Shown: positions 33,681 to 45,494, counted from the stretch's first letter. The stretch is DNA of 64,000 bases from Topomyia yanbarensis (GCF_030247195.1 NC_080671.1:86612370-86676369), one strand, 5' to 3'. Notes: generated from the sequence alone by a model not told the origin. Program-made: numbers and translations.

Positions 33681-33867
33681 CCTATCCCAACGTTCTGAGT
33701 TATTTTAACGAAAGCTAAAAGTTACTAAAAGAAAAGTCTAAGCTTGGGAGTTACAGCCTGCGATAAGTACACTAAGTCCTGCCCGGAAACCCGGGGCGGT
33801 GCCAATTTCTAGCTAGAGAAAACACTCGAAATCTTTTCAGAGAATAGTTTGCAAATCTCATGTGAGC

Positions 33868-34715
33868 CCTCTATAGTCCGTCATTGAAGATAACCAGGAC
33901 TCCTTTGTCGAAGATCTCAGAGTTTTTCTCGATGAACAATTTACATTTAAGCAGCATATCAACAATATTGTTGCAAAAACGTCACGCTGCTTAGGATTCG
34001 TAATGAGAATATCCAAGTATTTTGCAGATATTTACTGCGTGAAGTCTCCCTATTGCTCACTTGTTCGATCAACACTGAAATATTGCTCAATTGTGTGGAA
34101 CCCACATTTTGTCAACGACGTCCATCGAATTGAGTCAGTACAGCGGTTTGGCCTCCATCGATTGCCTTGAAACAAACCACACCAGCCATGTTACGAAAGT
34201 CGTGGAATACTTATCGAAGTCAATACATTGCAAGTGCAGCGGGATCCCATGCTATGTCGATTTCGGATAATTTGAACGATCAAATTCCCGAGCAAATACT
34301 CATGGGTTCAAACACCACATAGCCCCTTGAAAAGACCTTAAACATGGTCCGTGCTAAAATTCACAACCATAAAGACACCATAAAATGGCCTCAATAACCC
34401 ATGAATACACCAACATATATTTTTTATATGGGATCTTCCGGACCATGGTGATGGTGTTTGCATGCGTTGAACCCATTTCAAACACCCATGGCAAACCCCA
34501 TGAGCATGGGGGTATTATGGGCTTTTCGTTTACTCGGGTTGACCGTCGAGCTTCTCAGTGCGATAAATGTGAACGCTCGTCCTCGAGCTCTCCGCAATAA
34601 TTTATTCCTTTGATTACCCATTCACCGGACTAACTAAGAAGCTAACGGTGTCGCCAATGGTTTTTAACGGATATTCAGCAGATAGGATACGAGAATTTTT
34701 ATTTTCACACATCAT
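33868..34715 (+). pseudogene. Jockey-type LINE ORF2 C-terminal fossil, split by a MITE
   Basis: Reading plus from about 33907 gives VEDLRVFLDEQFTFKQHINN, then TSRCLGFVMRISKYFADIYC, LVRSTLKYCSIVWNPHF, and VHRIESVQRF followed by a stop. It continues YESRGILIEVNTLQVQRDP and FRI, then a short frame ending at NDQI. There a 252-bp MITE (34287-34538) interrupts. On the far side the frame resumes ELLSAINVNARPRALRNN and LPIHRTN. This is the post-RT C-terminal region of Jockey-type ORF2 (VLLDxxLTF, SLVRSxLEYCSxVW, YESR, LPxHRTNY), which has no RNase H. Stops and a small frameshift show it is dead. Much of the RT core is missing upstream. Confidence 0.85.
34287..34538. mobile_element. MITE inserted in the LINE fossil
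   Basis: The left end CCCGAGCAAATACTCATGGG and right end TTTCGTTTACTCGGG are inverted, as are subterminal GGTTCAAACACCA and TGGTGTTTGCATGCGTTGAACC. The LINE reading frame runs up to NDQI on the left and picks up again on the right, which fixes the boundaries within a few bases. The target duplication appears to be only TT. Length 252 bp, non-coding. Confidence 0.75.
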
Positions 34716-35215
34716 TAATATATAAAAGACTCACGGCTCCGATACGCTACTGCAATGCGTCATGTCAAATAAACGAATTATAACAAAGCTCGATCTCCTT
34801 TTTCCATCAGAATCTCAAATATTTTAGTAGGGGAGCCCGGGGCTAGTTGGCGGAATCCCTTTTTCTCTGTCTCTATTAGACATATAGCGCTGCCTCTTTT
34901 TGTGTACCTCAAGTTATGTGAAACCCATTATCCTATGTGTTTTTGTTGCAAAGCGATTTGTTTGGTGGAAGTTGTGGGTAATATTGTGGTTTCGAGATTA
35001 CCAAGTAAATTTTCTAAATTTTAAACACTTTGCGTTATTTAGGGTGATATATTTTTCGATAGCGCGTGAAAAGAGCTTCCAGTATCCGTATAGATATTAC
35101 ATATATCCACAAACAAAAGTTCTTTTTTAAATAGTTTTTAATAAAATATGCAGTTGAGGTTAGTTGGCTGTGCTGCACGCGGAGCAAGTTGTGCAAAAAA
35201 GTCATCAATAAAATT

Positions 35216-35559
35216 TTATTTCTGGAATTCACTCCAAAGTAAGAAAATCATAGCATTTATACGGGCCAATCGCATAAAGAATATCGAAAATTTGCTTTTG
35301 AATAGGGAGTAAGCGTCAAAGTCAAAATGTCGGGGTACTGAAACTGAAATATAATAGCAAATGTCGGTTAATATACAGTTTTCTTGAAAAGACATTCAGC
35401 ACGGTCCAAAAGGATCCTTGAAGTAATTGAATCTCTATTTGATTGCTTAGTTTTTGGCGTAGCCACACATACCGCCAACTTACCCCGGGCCGGGTAAGTT
35501 GGCGGGTTTTCCGCGTCACATATTTTCGTCTCTAAAAATGGAGACAAGGCATCAAACAC
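35216..35559 (-). pseudogene. Conserved coding remnant in the pogo-like element, copy A
   Basis: The minus strand reads LAVCVATPKTKQSNRDSITS, then RILLDRAECLFKKTVY and a stop. Further on, in another frame, are AYSLFKSKFSIFFMRL and finally LWSEFQK with a stop at 35216. Copy B at 60432-60668 has the same order of blocks in a single open frame. Differences between the copies are mostly conservative (S/T, D/E, I/L), and both end at the same stop, which suggests descent from a real C-terminal coding exon. It is unlike any domain I can name. Its position next to the TIR suggests the end of a transposase, but that is inference. Confidence 0.5.
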
Positions 35560-35954
35560 TTAATAAAAACGCTTTCAATCCACCTAACAGTGTGATGAGA
35601 CATTTCTTATAACTCTTATCACTCTCTTCGGATATTATATCTTTTGAGAACATTTAGAACTTGATGCTTCGCGATGTTTTTGATAACACATACTACATGG
35701 GATAGTGGTAGGGTTGGGAGTACCGGTTTTACCGTTACCGAAAACCGGTAAAACCGTCCAAATATCCTATACCGAAATACCGGTTTTATAAGAATGAAAA
35801 ACCGGTATTTTCGGTAATTTGGTAGGAAGGACTATTTAACAAAAGGGTTTTATTGTTGCACAGCTTTGACACGCTTTAAAAAGCTTTTCACTTGCTAGTG
35901 TTTTCAAATTAGGTGCCATGCACAGTAAGTTTGCCTGTTTTAGAACTTTTTAAT

Positions 35955-36271
35955 AATAATATCAGGGCCGGCGGAAAGCGTGGGTAGTATGGGTAGTGCA
36001 ACCCACTCGAAAATAACCGAGTGGGTAATTACCCACTCGAAATTTTGAACCATTTAAAAAAATTTAGATGTGCATCGCATGTATCTCGCACTACACACAT
36101 TTGAAAACATCGATGTACCACAATTCCATTTGCGTAAACGAACGTGATTTAATGCGAATGTCATGTAAGCGTGTACATTGCGAAAAGGGAAAAAATCCTT
36201 ACTAATGGACCCCTCACCCTATACTTTCTACCCACTCGGGCGTAAAGTGTTTCGCCGCCCCTGAATAATAT
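35955..36271. mobile_element. hAT MITE nested in a hAT element, perfect 8-bp TSD
   Basis: The 8-mer AATAATAT flanks both sides (35955-35962, 36264-36271). The 301-bp insert starts CAGGGCCGGCGGAAAGCG and ends TTTCGCCGCCCCTG. GTGGGTAGTGCAACCCACTC and GTGGGTAATTACCCACTC are internal palindromic stretches. It is non-coding. Confidence 0.92.
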
Positions 36272-36899
36272 AAGCAGGGGAATAGTGCTTATGTAAGCAG
36301 CGATAACAACCCGAAAAAATCCCACATGTCAAATAAAACTTATCAAAATATGGAGGAACAAGAAAATCTGCAAGACAAAATCCATCAACTCCATATTCCC
36401 ATACTCCATTTTGTATTCAATTTCTTCGCACTACTAGCAAATCTATAACGCATAGACCTATCATAGAACTCTGACAATAGATTCTGCAGTTTTCATCAGC
36501 AATACTGCCTCAGGGTACGTTGAAATGAAATTAAAAGAAGATTGTTACAAAGCACTGGTTTTCAAGACAAGGCGGAATTTATGCGGTTTCATAAATTGAG
36601 TATGAGTGTTCGAATGACACTTTTGGACACCAGTGACAAATTTGACCTTGATCAACCTGTCCTATAGCGTTTTCGTTTTCGATAGCCTGAAACCCGTTCC
36701 GTTCCAATTTATGGTAAACATCACCTTTACGTCCGAGCATTTGGGTAACCAGAAAACAATAACTTCAGGTCTGATTTTCTATGTATTTGTTTTTCAAATC
36801 TCGGAACGCTTACTGCATCTAGCTAACCAAAGTGCTTTTTGGACTAATAAGCGACGACACTTTGCATACTATGATACACAAACCAGATGCTGAATCACA

Positions 36900-37056
36900 T
36901 CCTATTTTTTATTTTGATTATAGAGGTTTTAATCTTAGGGTCATATGGCTCTCTTTTTGAGTTAGAAAAATTTCTAACCCTTTTTGCGGGATTGAGAATC
37001 GAACCCAGGTGAGCTGCGCATAAGGCAATCGATTTACCAACTACGCTATTCCCGCC
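36900..37056 (-). mobile_element. tRNA-derived SINE
   Basis: On the minus strand, GCGGGAATAGCGTAGTTGG opens the element. Its A box TAGCGTAGTTGG is at 37037-37048 and its B box GGTTCGATTCTC at 36994-37005, spaced as in a tRNA-type RNA polymerase III promoter. The closing CCCGC matches the acceptor stem. A tRNA-unrelated body follows, with the hairpin GTTAGAAATTTTTCTAAC and an AT-rich tail. The anticodon arm does not fold cleanly, so this is SINE rather than a functional tRNA. No clear target duplication was found. Confidence 0.8.
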
Positions 37057-37334
37057 CCTTAATGTGGACTTTAAAAAGATCATAATACCATAACAGTAAT
37101 GAAATCAACATTCATAAAGCTTATTCGATATAGGAGTACCGTAAGAGCCAATAATGTTCTGTGTTAAATGATCAAATACCCAATTGGCTTTGTACGTTGA
37201 GCGATTATTTTGTTAACACAGTTTGTAATTTTTTTTAAATACCGGTTTTTACCGGTTTTACCGGTTTTTTCATTTTCATTACCGAAAATACCGGTTTTTT
37301 AAAATCCTCCGGTTTTCCCAACCCTAGATAGTGG

Positions 37335-38466
37335 TAGGACTCTGAGAATCGCTCAAATCAGCATAGGACAACATCAGTGCTAGAAATCTCAAACCAAATC
37401 AATGGGAAAGCGAAAAAATGGCCTATAAAATAGACATACAAACGAATTATTGCTAATGCTCTGTTAATAAAATATCTAAATTCCTCAATAAATGGATTGT
37501 GGTGGGAAAACTGAATTTTCCTAAAGGGGTTATATATTGTACTGAGCCAAAAAAATCGAATTTTTTTTTGAATCGATTTGAAGTTTATACTTTACTCAAA
37601 TTTCCAACGCGACTGAGAACTAAGAAATCAACGCTTTTTCTTGAAAAAAAGCGATACTAGCAGTGACACCATTCAAAGAAAATCAACAGTGAATATTTCC
37701 AGACATGGTTTTATTTCCTATTTAAGAACTATTGTGTTTTTTACATCCAAGATTGCATGATTCAGTGATCGAAACCCAAAACTTCATGAAGTATTTGAAA
37801 TTATTAAATTAAAATTTGTGTTTGCCATTGAAATTGATAAAATGATAGTATCACCCCTTTGGCGATTGTTTACTTTTTCGGTTCCACCTATCAGCATTGA
37901 AGTATCGCCTATAGGTTTTTTTACAATACCAATTTTACAATTGGTAAGGGTTTGGTGAAAATCGATCTTACCGTCCAAACGGCATAATTCCGAAACCGTA
38001 ATTTTTGAAGTTATAAAATTATGCAGAATTAATTTTTCAGAAAATAGTAACAGAGTTCGTGTCTTTAGCGAATTTGTTGAGACTTTATTGTAGTCATGAA
38101 TATTAACCTAAGAAAATTCGCCATAAATACTTCTTGGACGATATACCGTCAAAATTATTTTATCAAATGATACGCTGTTTAATGTTTGTAAAATTCATCG
38201 AAGATACTAAACCTCCGAAATTGGCGGTTTCAAAATGATGTTATCTTGACCTTAAATTACTGTTTTTGAACATTTGACCTATACATATAATTGGTCATAC
38301 AACGAAAATCAAATTCTCATCAAAATCGATCAGGACCTGCTAGATTCGAATGGAAATCGTCATTTTTCATAAATTTCTCTCTACATTCGGAAAGTGTTAT
38401 CCTCGTTATTAATCATATTACATTTTCGTCTCAACTCGGCGCATTCCCAAAATAAAAACCTGTTTT
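37335..38466. other. Gene-free AT-rich stretch
   Basis: Nothing recognised besides the surrounding nested repeats. Confidence 0.4.
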
Positions 38467-38845
38467 AATCCACCTAGTGCACTATAGTGGTGCAATTGTG
38501 TTTTTCTCATTTGTCCAGACTACGATTCCATGGCTGGTTATGTTCAATACAATGGTGGAAATGAATATTACATGTTCAGTACGATTTGCACATACGTACA
38601 ATGGATCGACAGCCACGATCTTGAGATACTATGTGATACTGAAAAATCGATAGAAGCCAGCGGCGGATCATGGAGAAAGATCCGGGAGGTCCAGATCCTG
38701 CCGAAAATTTTCAACTTGTTAAGAAATTTTAAACTAGTTTTAATTTTAAAGTAGCAACCCCTCACTGCATACTCCCTCCGGGCCGGAATGATTGACGATT
38801 TTTAGAGTGATTTCATAACCTTTCTATATGAGAAAGGCAAATATG
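38467..38845 (+). repeat. Interspersed repeat copy (CCACCTA start, GAGAAAGGCAAA end)
   Basis: Begins AATCCACCTAGTGCAC and ends with CTCCGGGCCGGAATGATTG, then the hairpin CCTTTCTATATGAGAAAGG and CAAA. It is a diverged relative of the 7217 and 40706 tails. It lacks the GAGTCGATTG core. Confidence 0.5.
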
Positions 38846-39159
38846 TACCAAAATCCAAAACAATCAATTTTTGTTAAACATAATTTTTTTCGAGTTTGCA
38901 TCAAATCTCAATGTTTCATGCATTATAAAGTCATTTGGCATCAAAAATACAAATTTGATTTTGAAATTTTTTCACTTCAGTTTATATGGGAATTTACTGT
39001 GTGATTGCACTCTTCAACTAGTAAATCCGGAACCAGAAGTCCAATCAATAAAAAATGCAATTGCAGCCGATGGGAAATTTGTACCTTTCATTTGTGCTAA
39101 TCGATCCAGCCATCTCAGATTAACAAAGGTCACATTTTTTCCACATGCACACATACACA

Positions 39160-39262
39160 CACAGACATTTTCCGATCTCGACGAACTGAGTCGATTGGCA
39201 TATGACACTCGGCCCTCCGGGTCGGGATTAGATTGACGAATTTTAGAGTGAATGAGAAAGGC
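39160..39262 (+). repeat. Interspersed repeat tail
   Basis: After a CACA-rich stretch come AACTGAGTCGATTGGCATAT, CTCGGCCCTCCGGGTCGG and finally AATGAGAAAGGCAAA. It has the same order as the tails at 7217-7345 and 40706-40838. Confidence 0.6.
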
Positions 39263-39700
39263 AAAAATATTTTTAGCAAATGTTGAAAGTTATGCATTTT
39301 TTTGGTGAGCAGTTCTATGTTTCATAGACATTAAATCAATTTTAACTTCGCTTTCTATTAAATAAAGACCCTTATTACAATACATCTCTACAAAAACGAG
39401 ACCAATTTGAAAATAAATCTGAGGATTATGATTGATTACAGAACTCTGGAATTTTCTATTTTCTATTGGAATGTTTTCAGGCAGGAATTTGATATTGATG
39501 CTATTAGACAACTGTGAAATCAAGACCAATAGATGAGTTACATATCAGGACCCCATTCCGACAATTTATCAAAAGTTCTCATGATGTTTACAACAACAGG
39601 TTATCAATCTACGGATCAGATAATGTTATTGTAATATTGAATTAAATCAGTCTGCATCAATAAATTTTCAACTTCAATCCAATATTTTTTTGGGTGTGGT

Positions 39701-39720
39701 GGGGGGGGGGGGGGGGGGGG
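39701..39720 (+). repeat. Homopolymer run of 20 G
   Basis: Twenty consecutive G follow GGGTGTGGT. Long poly(G) is rare in AT-rich genomes and also error-prone in assembly. Confidence 0.9.
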
Positions 39721-40681
39721 TTGCATGGTGTTAAACCCCAAAACCTTCTCTGGGCTACGCCGTTGCTTGGAGTTATTTATTTCGCTTTTCATTTTCCGAA
39801 AGGTTTCAGATCGATCCGATGGTCATAAGTTAGAAAAATTGCAGTCAGAAGGTTCGCACAAATGAACATTTTTGCACTGATAAGTTATCAAGTTCCTTCC
39901 AGACAACTTGGAAGTGTTCGGTGATTATTTCTAGCGGTTGTAGATAGAAAAATGAAACACAAAATTCGATTTATCGAAATAATGTTTGGCTTATTTCAAT
40001 GGATTATTACTACATTGAACAATAAATAGGCGACTAAAAGTAATCCACAAACAACAAGCCATAACTTTTAAAGTATTCAAAATAGATATTTGAAGTCTTC
40101 AGTAAAGTTATTCGCAAAAGTAAGAGCAACAAATTTGCTGAAGGCATCATTTCGATGTAATCACTTCCAAGAAAATTTGTGGAAATATCTCACTCATAGG
40201 AAGATTAATCAGCAAAAGCACAATACCAAAAGAAAGGGCATATTGCCTCTATTGAATTCTCCGAAGATATTATTGATCTAAAATAAGCCGTTTTGACGTT
40301 AATAATAGATTACATGTTTTTGGTCATATTTCTGGCAATGGGAAATGATAAAAATCTTTCGTCCGAATTTAATGTTAAATATTTCTTTTGATAATGGTCC
40401 GATTTCAACAATCTATAGCTTGTTCGAAAGGTATTCGTTAAAGCTATCTAAAAACATAAAAATTGTTAATCTATATTGTCAATTTCGGCAGATAATTTAA
40501 AAAAAACTGCAAAAAACGCCATTTTACGCATTCAAACATTCATATCTTAAAAACAAAACATCAGAATCAAAAACAAATTAATAGCGTTCATACTGTTTTT
40601 TAGTTCTTTCATTTAAAATTGGTTTGGATAAGATCGGTTCAGCCATTGCTGAGAAACACGAATGAGAATTTGTCCGTTACA

Positions 40682-40838
40682 TACACACACACACACACAC
40701 AGACACACACACACAGACATTGTCCCAAATCGTCGAGCTGAGTCGATTGGTATATAAGACTCGGCCCTCCGGGCCTCGGAAAAAATCTTCAAAGTTTGAG
40801 CGAGTTCTATACATTTCTTTTATAAGAAATGTAAAAAT
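40682..40838 (+). repeat. CA microsatellite and repeat tail
   Basis: About 18 CA dinucleotides with CAGA interruptions precede GACATTGTCCCAAATCGTCG, GCTGAGTCGATTGG, CGGCCCTCCGGGCC and the hairpin CATTTCTTTTATAAGAAATG. This is the best preserved tail of the interspersed family. Confidence 0.7.
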
Positions 40839-41889
40839 CAGAGATGTTACCAACAGTCTGCTCTTTCATGCAGCGTGTTATATTTTGCAAGATCTACCTA
40901 CATCAAAGCGGTAAAAATTAAAAACTGAAAACACCGCCAACTAGCCCCGGTCTCCCCTAAACAGGAAGAGGACGACAAACTGCTTGTAGTCGCCAGTGCA
41001 AATAACTGGCTTTAGTTTACAAAGTGATTTCAGCATCCCGAAATTCGCATCTGTAAAGTTTTGAGCCTTCGAAATTACCCAGTCCCAGCCCAATGTACCC
41101 ATATGCGGCCCAGAGACCTATTCTATTTCAGGGCAAGCAATTTGAAATTACGTAGTGAGTCGCGGTGGGTGTCCAATAAAACCGTTATGCAATCCCAAGA
41201 TGAAAATCCTAACAATAACACTCGGGCGCTTCAATAAAAACATAAATGTAATGACTTTATAGCACACAGTCAATTAACCCTTTGTATGAGCCTTATGTAG
41301 TACTTTCCTCCACGAGGCGTTTCCCATTCCCTTGATAACTCTTGAACGCCAATTTCAAATACGTTGTCGGTAACAACATAATCCTCAATAAAAATATTTC
41401 CGGCAAGATTCTACCACTTGGAGTCATGTCAAATGGAATCAATATTAAAAGGAAAAAGTCTAGCGTAAGCGCAAGCAAAGTACCTCCATGCTGTGAGTTG
41501 CCCGGTTGCATAATATCACGTTGACGGACCACATACCACACTGTCTCGACCGGCGCAGATCAGGAGCCCAAAGCACGCCAAATCGATTTCGGTAATCAGA
41601 TCGCAGTGCACAAGTTACGTAAAGCTAACAGAACCACTCTATATATTCGAAACAAGGTCAATATCGGTTGGGATTATGTGCTGCCGAGGCTCAACAAAAC
41701 TGGGATTGTTTGATGGTCCAAAATGAAATCGAAAGTGACTCAGCAGGAGTAGCCGGTAGATTGGGTTGAAGCGTGCGCTTGCTGGGAAGCTCACCGGCTC
41801 TACAGGTAAGTGAGTAGCTTAAATGAAATTTGCTCAGCCAGGTGGGACAGTCACTGAGGAATCCATTATGATATTGAGATTGGTTACAG

Positions 41890-42003
41890 CTCGAAGATAC
41901 CAATTTTTGCTTTGTACATTTTAAATTTCTTAAAACTAGATAATTACAATAAATAATTTTTAGACTATCTTGAGATACTAGACTACCTTAAACTAGGAAT
42001 ACA
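41890..42003 (-). repeat. Possible LINE 3' UTR fragment
   Basis: The minus strand contains TGTATTCCTAGTTTAAGG and CTAGTTTTAAGAA units like the tandem repeats in the 3' UTR of the full-length LINE (for example 32265-32290). No coding part of that element is attached. Confidence 0.35.
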
Positions 42004-42029
42004 ATACATGGGGGATCAAATATTAAGAT

Positions 42030-42560
42030 CGTGGTTTTAGAGTGCATAACATCTTTACAACAACTGGAAATTCGAAATAAAATAATGATATTCTGGGTAC
42101 TAGGCCACCAAGGAATCGATGGTAACGAAGTGGCCGGCTATGGACCAGAAGCATTTCTAGGCAGATCTACCTATGCCATCAAACTAGAACTTTCGGTTTG
42201 GGTAAGAGACCAACTGCTAAACGACTGGCGTAACGTAGTAGGCGCTCGACAAGCCAAGAAATTCATAATCCTCATACAACGAAAGCCAAAAAACTGATGA
42301 ATCTAAAACAAAAAGATATACGTGTAATCACAGGTTTATTTACGGGGCAAAAGTCAAGATGACATTTGTCGATTCTGTAACTACGAGCCCGAGAGCTCGG
42401 TACATATTCTCTGCCATTGTGCAGTACTATTTCTTCGAAGGGAGCGATACTTCGGAAGGCATCTTATGACGCCGGACGAGGTATGACATACCTGTCCCAA
42501 ACGGATCCTCAGCTACATTAATAATGTACTACCCGGTTGGGACGACATATGTGGATAAAC
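42030..42560 (+). pseudogene. LINE ORF2 RNase H and C-terminal zinc-motif fossil
   Basis: An open stretch of 88 codons reads IMIFWVLGHQGIDGNEVAGY. This is the last RNase H block, normally WVPGHxGIxGNExAD; the final Asp is replaced by Gly. After a stop, a second stretch reads DICRFCNYEPESS then VHILCHCAVLFLRRERYFG and MTPDEV. This is the CxxC...HxxxC C-terminal motif of RNase-H-bearing LINEs, with typical spacing. RNase H rules out Jockey-type, so this belongs to a different family from the 33.9-kb fossil. Sequence details also differ from the intact LINE. It is dead because of stops and loss of the catalytic Asp. Confidence 0.75.
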
Positions 42561-43425
42561 AAACAACTCACTTCCAACTCCATTGAATTCGGGCAATTTG
42601 TGGCATGTAGAGCAAACAGTGGCAGCCACAAAAGATAACCTGAATAGTGGTCGCAGTGGCAAAGTTTCCCCTCACAAAAAATGTTTTCCTGAAACAAGAA
42701 GCACTTTTTTGTGCATTCCGTCTTAAAGTTCCGTCAATAGATCGTGCAACTATCCACACAAGACTGTGGCCCCAAATGATTACTTGGGATGAATTTATAC
42801 TTTCTCCCAGTGACCTTACACTCACATGTAGTTTCCTTTTAAAACTTGCAATGTGATGATTACTCCTCGCGTGGAATGACTGTCTGGCTGGGTCGCGCGA
42901 CAACTTGAAGATTAAAAATTGAAGATTTTATCATAGTGAATTTATACAATAAATATATAACTTCAGTTTTGAGCTGCACAACAGAAACTGCTTCAAAAAA
43001 GGTTTTTTCGTGCTCCGAACAATTGTCATTATCCCATATGCTGGGTTCGAAATCAAGAGGTGTGAAATACGGTTCCAATAGGCTCTAATGCCATAATATG
43101 CACATTACCCTACTGCGAAAATTCGTCACACGCCGTATATGTGCGATTAGTTGCACACATAATATATTAAATTTTTTCACTCCTTTTGTACACATGCACA
43201 TCAAGTGTGCAATTTACATAAAATGTACGTTTGGATGGAACATAATGGTGTGCAATTTCGCATAGTCGAAGCCAGCATGAAAAGGCTGAAGTAAAAGAAA
43301 AACTTGAACTGTAATGTCAAGGCATCTCCTCGATGAAGAATCAGTAGTCGCTATCGAACTGTCACTTAAATTGAATCCTTTACTAACAAATAGCACTCAT
43401 CTGTTTGTCAAGTTCAAGTGTACAA
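42561..43425. other. Gene-free stretch
   Basis: Two overlapping antisense open frames (42568-42903 minus, 42647-42856 plus) have no recognisable domains. No repeats were identified. Confidence 0.4.
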
Positions 43426-43900
43426 TAGGGTAGAACTGTCAACAGTGAAACATTACAGCACTTTCGTTTTTCACAGGTGTAGTCGTTGTTCCACTCATTC
43501 AGAAAGGGGTATAATTTTTAATTCTATTTCTTTGGTGGTTTAGTATTAACAACCACAATTTGAAAATAAAAACCTTTATAAGAGATTTTCTTTCAATTCT
43601 CATTTTATTTTATTTTCGACTTTTTCAGCGTTCTACTAAAACGCTCTTGATTGATGATTGTTTCTAATTCCTAAAGGTAACCTCCGGTGAGTGTCATATA
43701 TGGTTTGATAATAGGTAATTTGAACCGGTATATAACACATAAAAAATCTTTAAATTATTCATATAAAATATCGACAGTGAATATATTTTGCAATTTTGAT
43801 GAAATTTAATTAATCTGGTGTTTCCACCAAACTTTCAGACTGTTTAATTCGTGAGAAACCGAGTTATTTCCACTGTCTAACTGGTGACGGTTCTACCCTA
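43426..43900. mobile_element. TA-flanked MITE with GGGTAGAAC ends
   Basis: TA at 43426-43427 and 43899-43900 flank a 471-bp insert starting GGGTAGAACTGTCAACAGTG and ending GTGACGGTTCTACCC. It is non-coding and Tc1/mariner/pogo-like by target duplication. Confidence 0.8.
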
Positions 43901-45494
43901 ATGCTAACCTTCACGTATCGCCTCTGGGGCATATCCAATGGTCTCAACAGTCAAGCTGCCGAAGATCTCCACCATCAGTCATCATTCAATGGCCATTTCG
44001 ATTTCATGCACCCGCTAAGAGCCAGCACAGCGAAACGTTCATTGTCAACGATATCATGTAGAGGTTGCTATGTCATGTTCAGAAGCATGCAAATTGATCG
44101 TAGCCGAATCCGTCGTTATTCGGCAATAGATATCCATTAGCCTGAAAGGGTTTGTGTAACGGACACCAAAGCAAAGTAAATCGAAAATTAGGACAACCTG
44201 ACAACCTACTGAGAAAATTTGTACGGTTGATGAACATTCGAGTCAAGTTGAAATATTCGGCTCGCAGGTCTCATAACTGGTTCGGTTTCTTCTACAACAA
44301 TATCACACATAAGACACGCCACGGGCACTTGGCGTAGAATAATGACAGTTTGGAACGGTAGCATAAACATGATGTCAATCGAGACATAGGATATTGTATT
44401 CCACTTGAAACTGATTGCGCAATATTCCGAAACTACATGCGTCTCCGTGAAATTGTTTAGACGCCTGAGCCAGCGTTACCACCTGTCTATGATACTGAGG
44501 GAACCCCAATCACACACAAAATTATAACCCACTGTTTATGATATAATTTGAATAGAGACACTCACCTTCTTCAATGATTTCTGTTCGATGTAATCCACCT
44601 CACGCAACTGGATGCTAAAGACACTGAGAGAAAAATACTTTAATGAGCGATCCCCTGCTGAATCGTGGGGATCGCTTCTGCATTACGAATAAATACTCTA
44701 TAGTCAACGAGACTTAATGGCTTTGTACCATAAATAAATTCATATAGAGTAAACACGCCCGTAATAAATGCATGTGCACTATAGCGCATGGTACGGAAAA
44801 AGCTAATGCCTTGACAGCAAACTTCCCTAAACGGAAGATGCCGATGAAATTACTACACCAAACTTTTAAGCCACCATGCAATGGGTTGTGGTTTACCGTC
44901 TCATTCATCATCGAGCCGGCGATGTTAAACCATGCTACGGAATCCATTCACGAATGAGGGTTTCTCTGTTATGCTAAACTACCGGCCGGACCGACCGCAG
45001 CAAACTGTTGTGTGCGCCTGGTGAAGTAGGGCTTCCCCGTCAGCAGTGTGTCAGTGGTGCGACCACCATATTGTGTTATGTGTAGGGAAATTGAAAACAA
45101 AAACCTTGCATGAGACAACGAACCCATCGAGGATCGGTTAGTGTGTCGATGGCGCCTGCCTGCGTGGACAGGGAAAACAAAACAACTAATAGGGCTGGAA
45201 GCGTGAAAACTGGTTCACTTGGTCAATGCATTTGTTGATATGCATATTTTTTCTTCAGTATAAAAGGTGTGGTATCTAGTGAATAGTCATATATGTACAT
45301 GTAATTTAACACTTGTTTAACAAAGCCTGAAACAAATCGATTATTCGACATTCGATTACTAAACGTTCGGCGCTTGGTTTGCTATCTAAATATTGTTTAC
45401 AGTTAGATTTAATAGAAGATCGCAAAGTAAAACGAGAACTTGGTCTAAATGGACGGAAGGAATCAAACCAAAGAATTGTATATGTCCAGTATAC
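43901..45494. other. Gene-free stretch with one short hairpin
   Basis: Open frames at 43901-44140 and 44772-44957 lack recognisable features. A perfect 10-bp stem AGCGATCCCC / GGGGATCGCT with an 11-base loop lies at 44646-44676; it is not followed by a T run. Confidence 0.4.

Larger units (their letters stand above)
35701..37334. mobile_element. hAT element with perfect 8-bp TSD
   Basis: The 8-mer GATAGTGG flanks both sides (35701-35708 and 37327-37334). The element 35709-37326 starts TAGGGTTGGGAGTACCGG and ends CCGGTTTTCCCAACCCTA. Subterminal regions on both sides are packed with ACCGGT/TACCGGTTTT motifs, likely transposase-binding repeats. No transposase frame remains. Nested inside are a second hAT MITE (35955-36271) and a SINE (36900-37056). 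Confidence 0.92.
35577..40838 (+). repeat. Interspersed repeat bounded by CATTTCTTATAA and its inverse
   Basis: The 5' sequence ATCCACCTAACAGTGTGATG then CATTTCTTATAA (35579-35611) pairs with the 3' end TTATAAGAAATG (40820-40831). The 3' tail carries GCTGAGTCGATTGG and CGGCCCTCCGGGCC as at 7217-7345. The same 5' start occurs at 59198 and, diverged, at 38467. The span is inflated by insertions. Parts of it may be independent copies rather than one element. Confidence 0.45.
34828..40959. mobile_element. TA-flanked pogo-like shell with nested insertions
   Basis: Left end GGGGAGCCCGGGGCTAGTTG (34830) after TA at 34828-34829; right end CAACTAGCCCCGGTCTCCCC (to 40957) before TA at 40958-40959. The first 730 bp match, in inverted orientation, 60398-61083. 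The rest is later insertions: an interspersed repeat from 35577 to 40838, which in turn holds the hAT at 35709-37326. The original element was probably about 0.9 kb. A coding remnant lies at 35216-35559 (minus). Confidence 0.75.

Noticed and set aside
36994..37056. tRNA gene on the minus strand
   Set aside because: A and B boxes and part of the acceptor stem are present, but the anticodon arm does not fold well and a SINE body follows.
42568..42903. 111-codon minus frame beside the LINE RNase H fossil
   Set aside because: Antisense overlap with another open frame and no domain pattern.
44646..44676. Terminator-like hairpin AGCGATCCCC / GGGGATCGCT
   Set aside because: No T run and no adjacent gene; intrinsic terminators are not expected in an insect nuclear genome.
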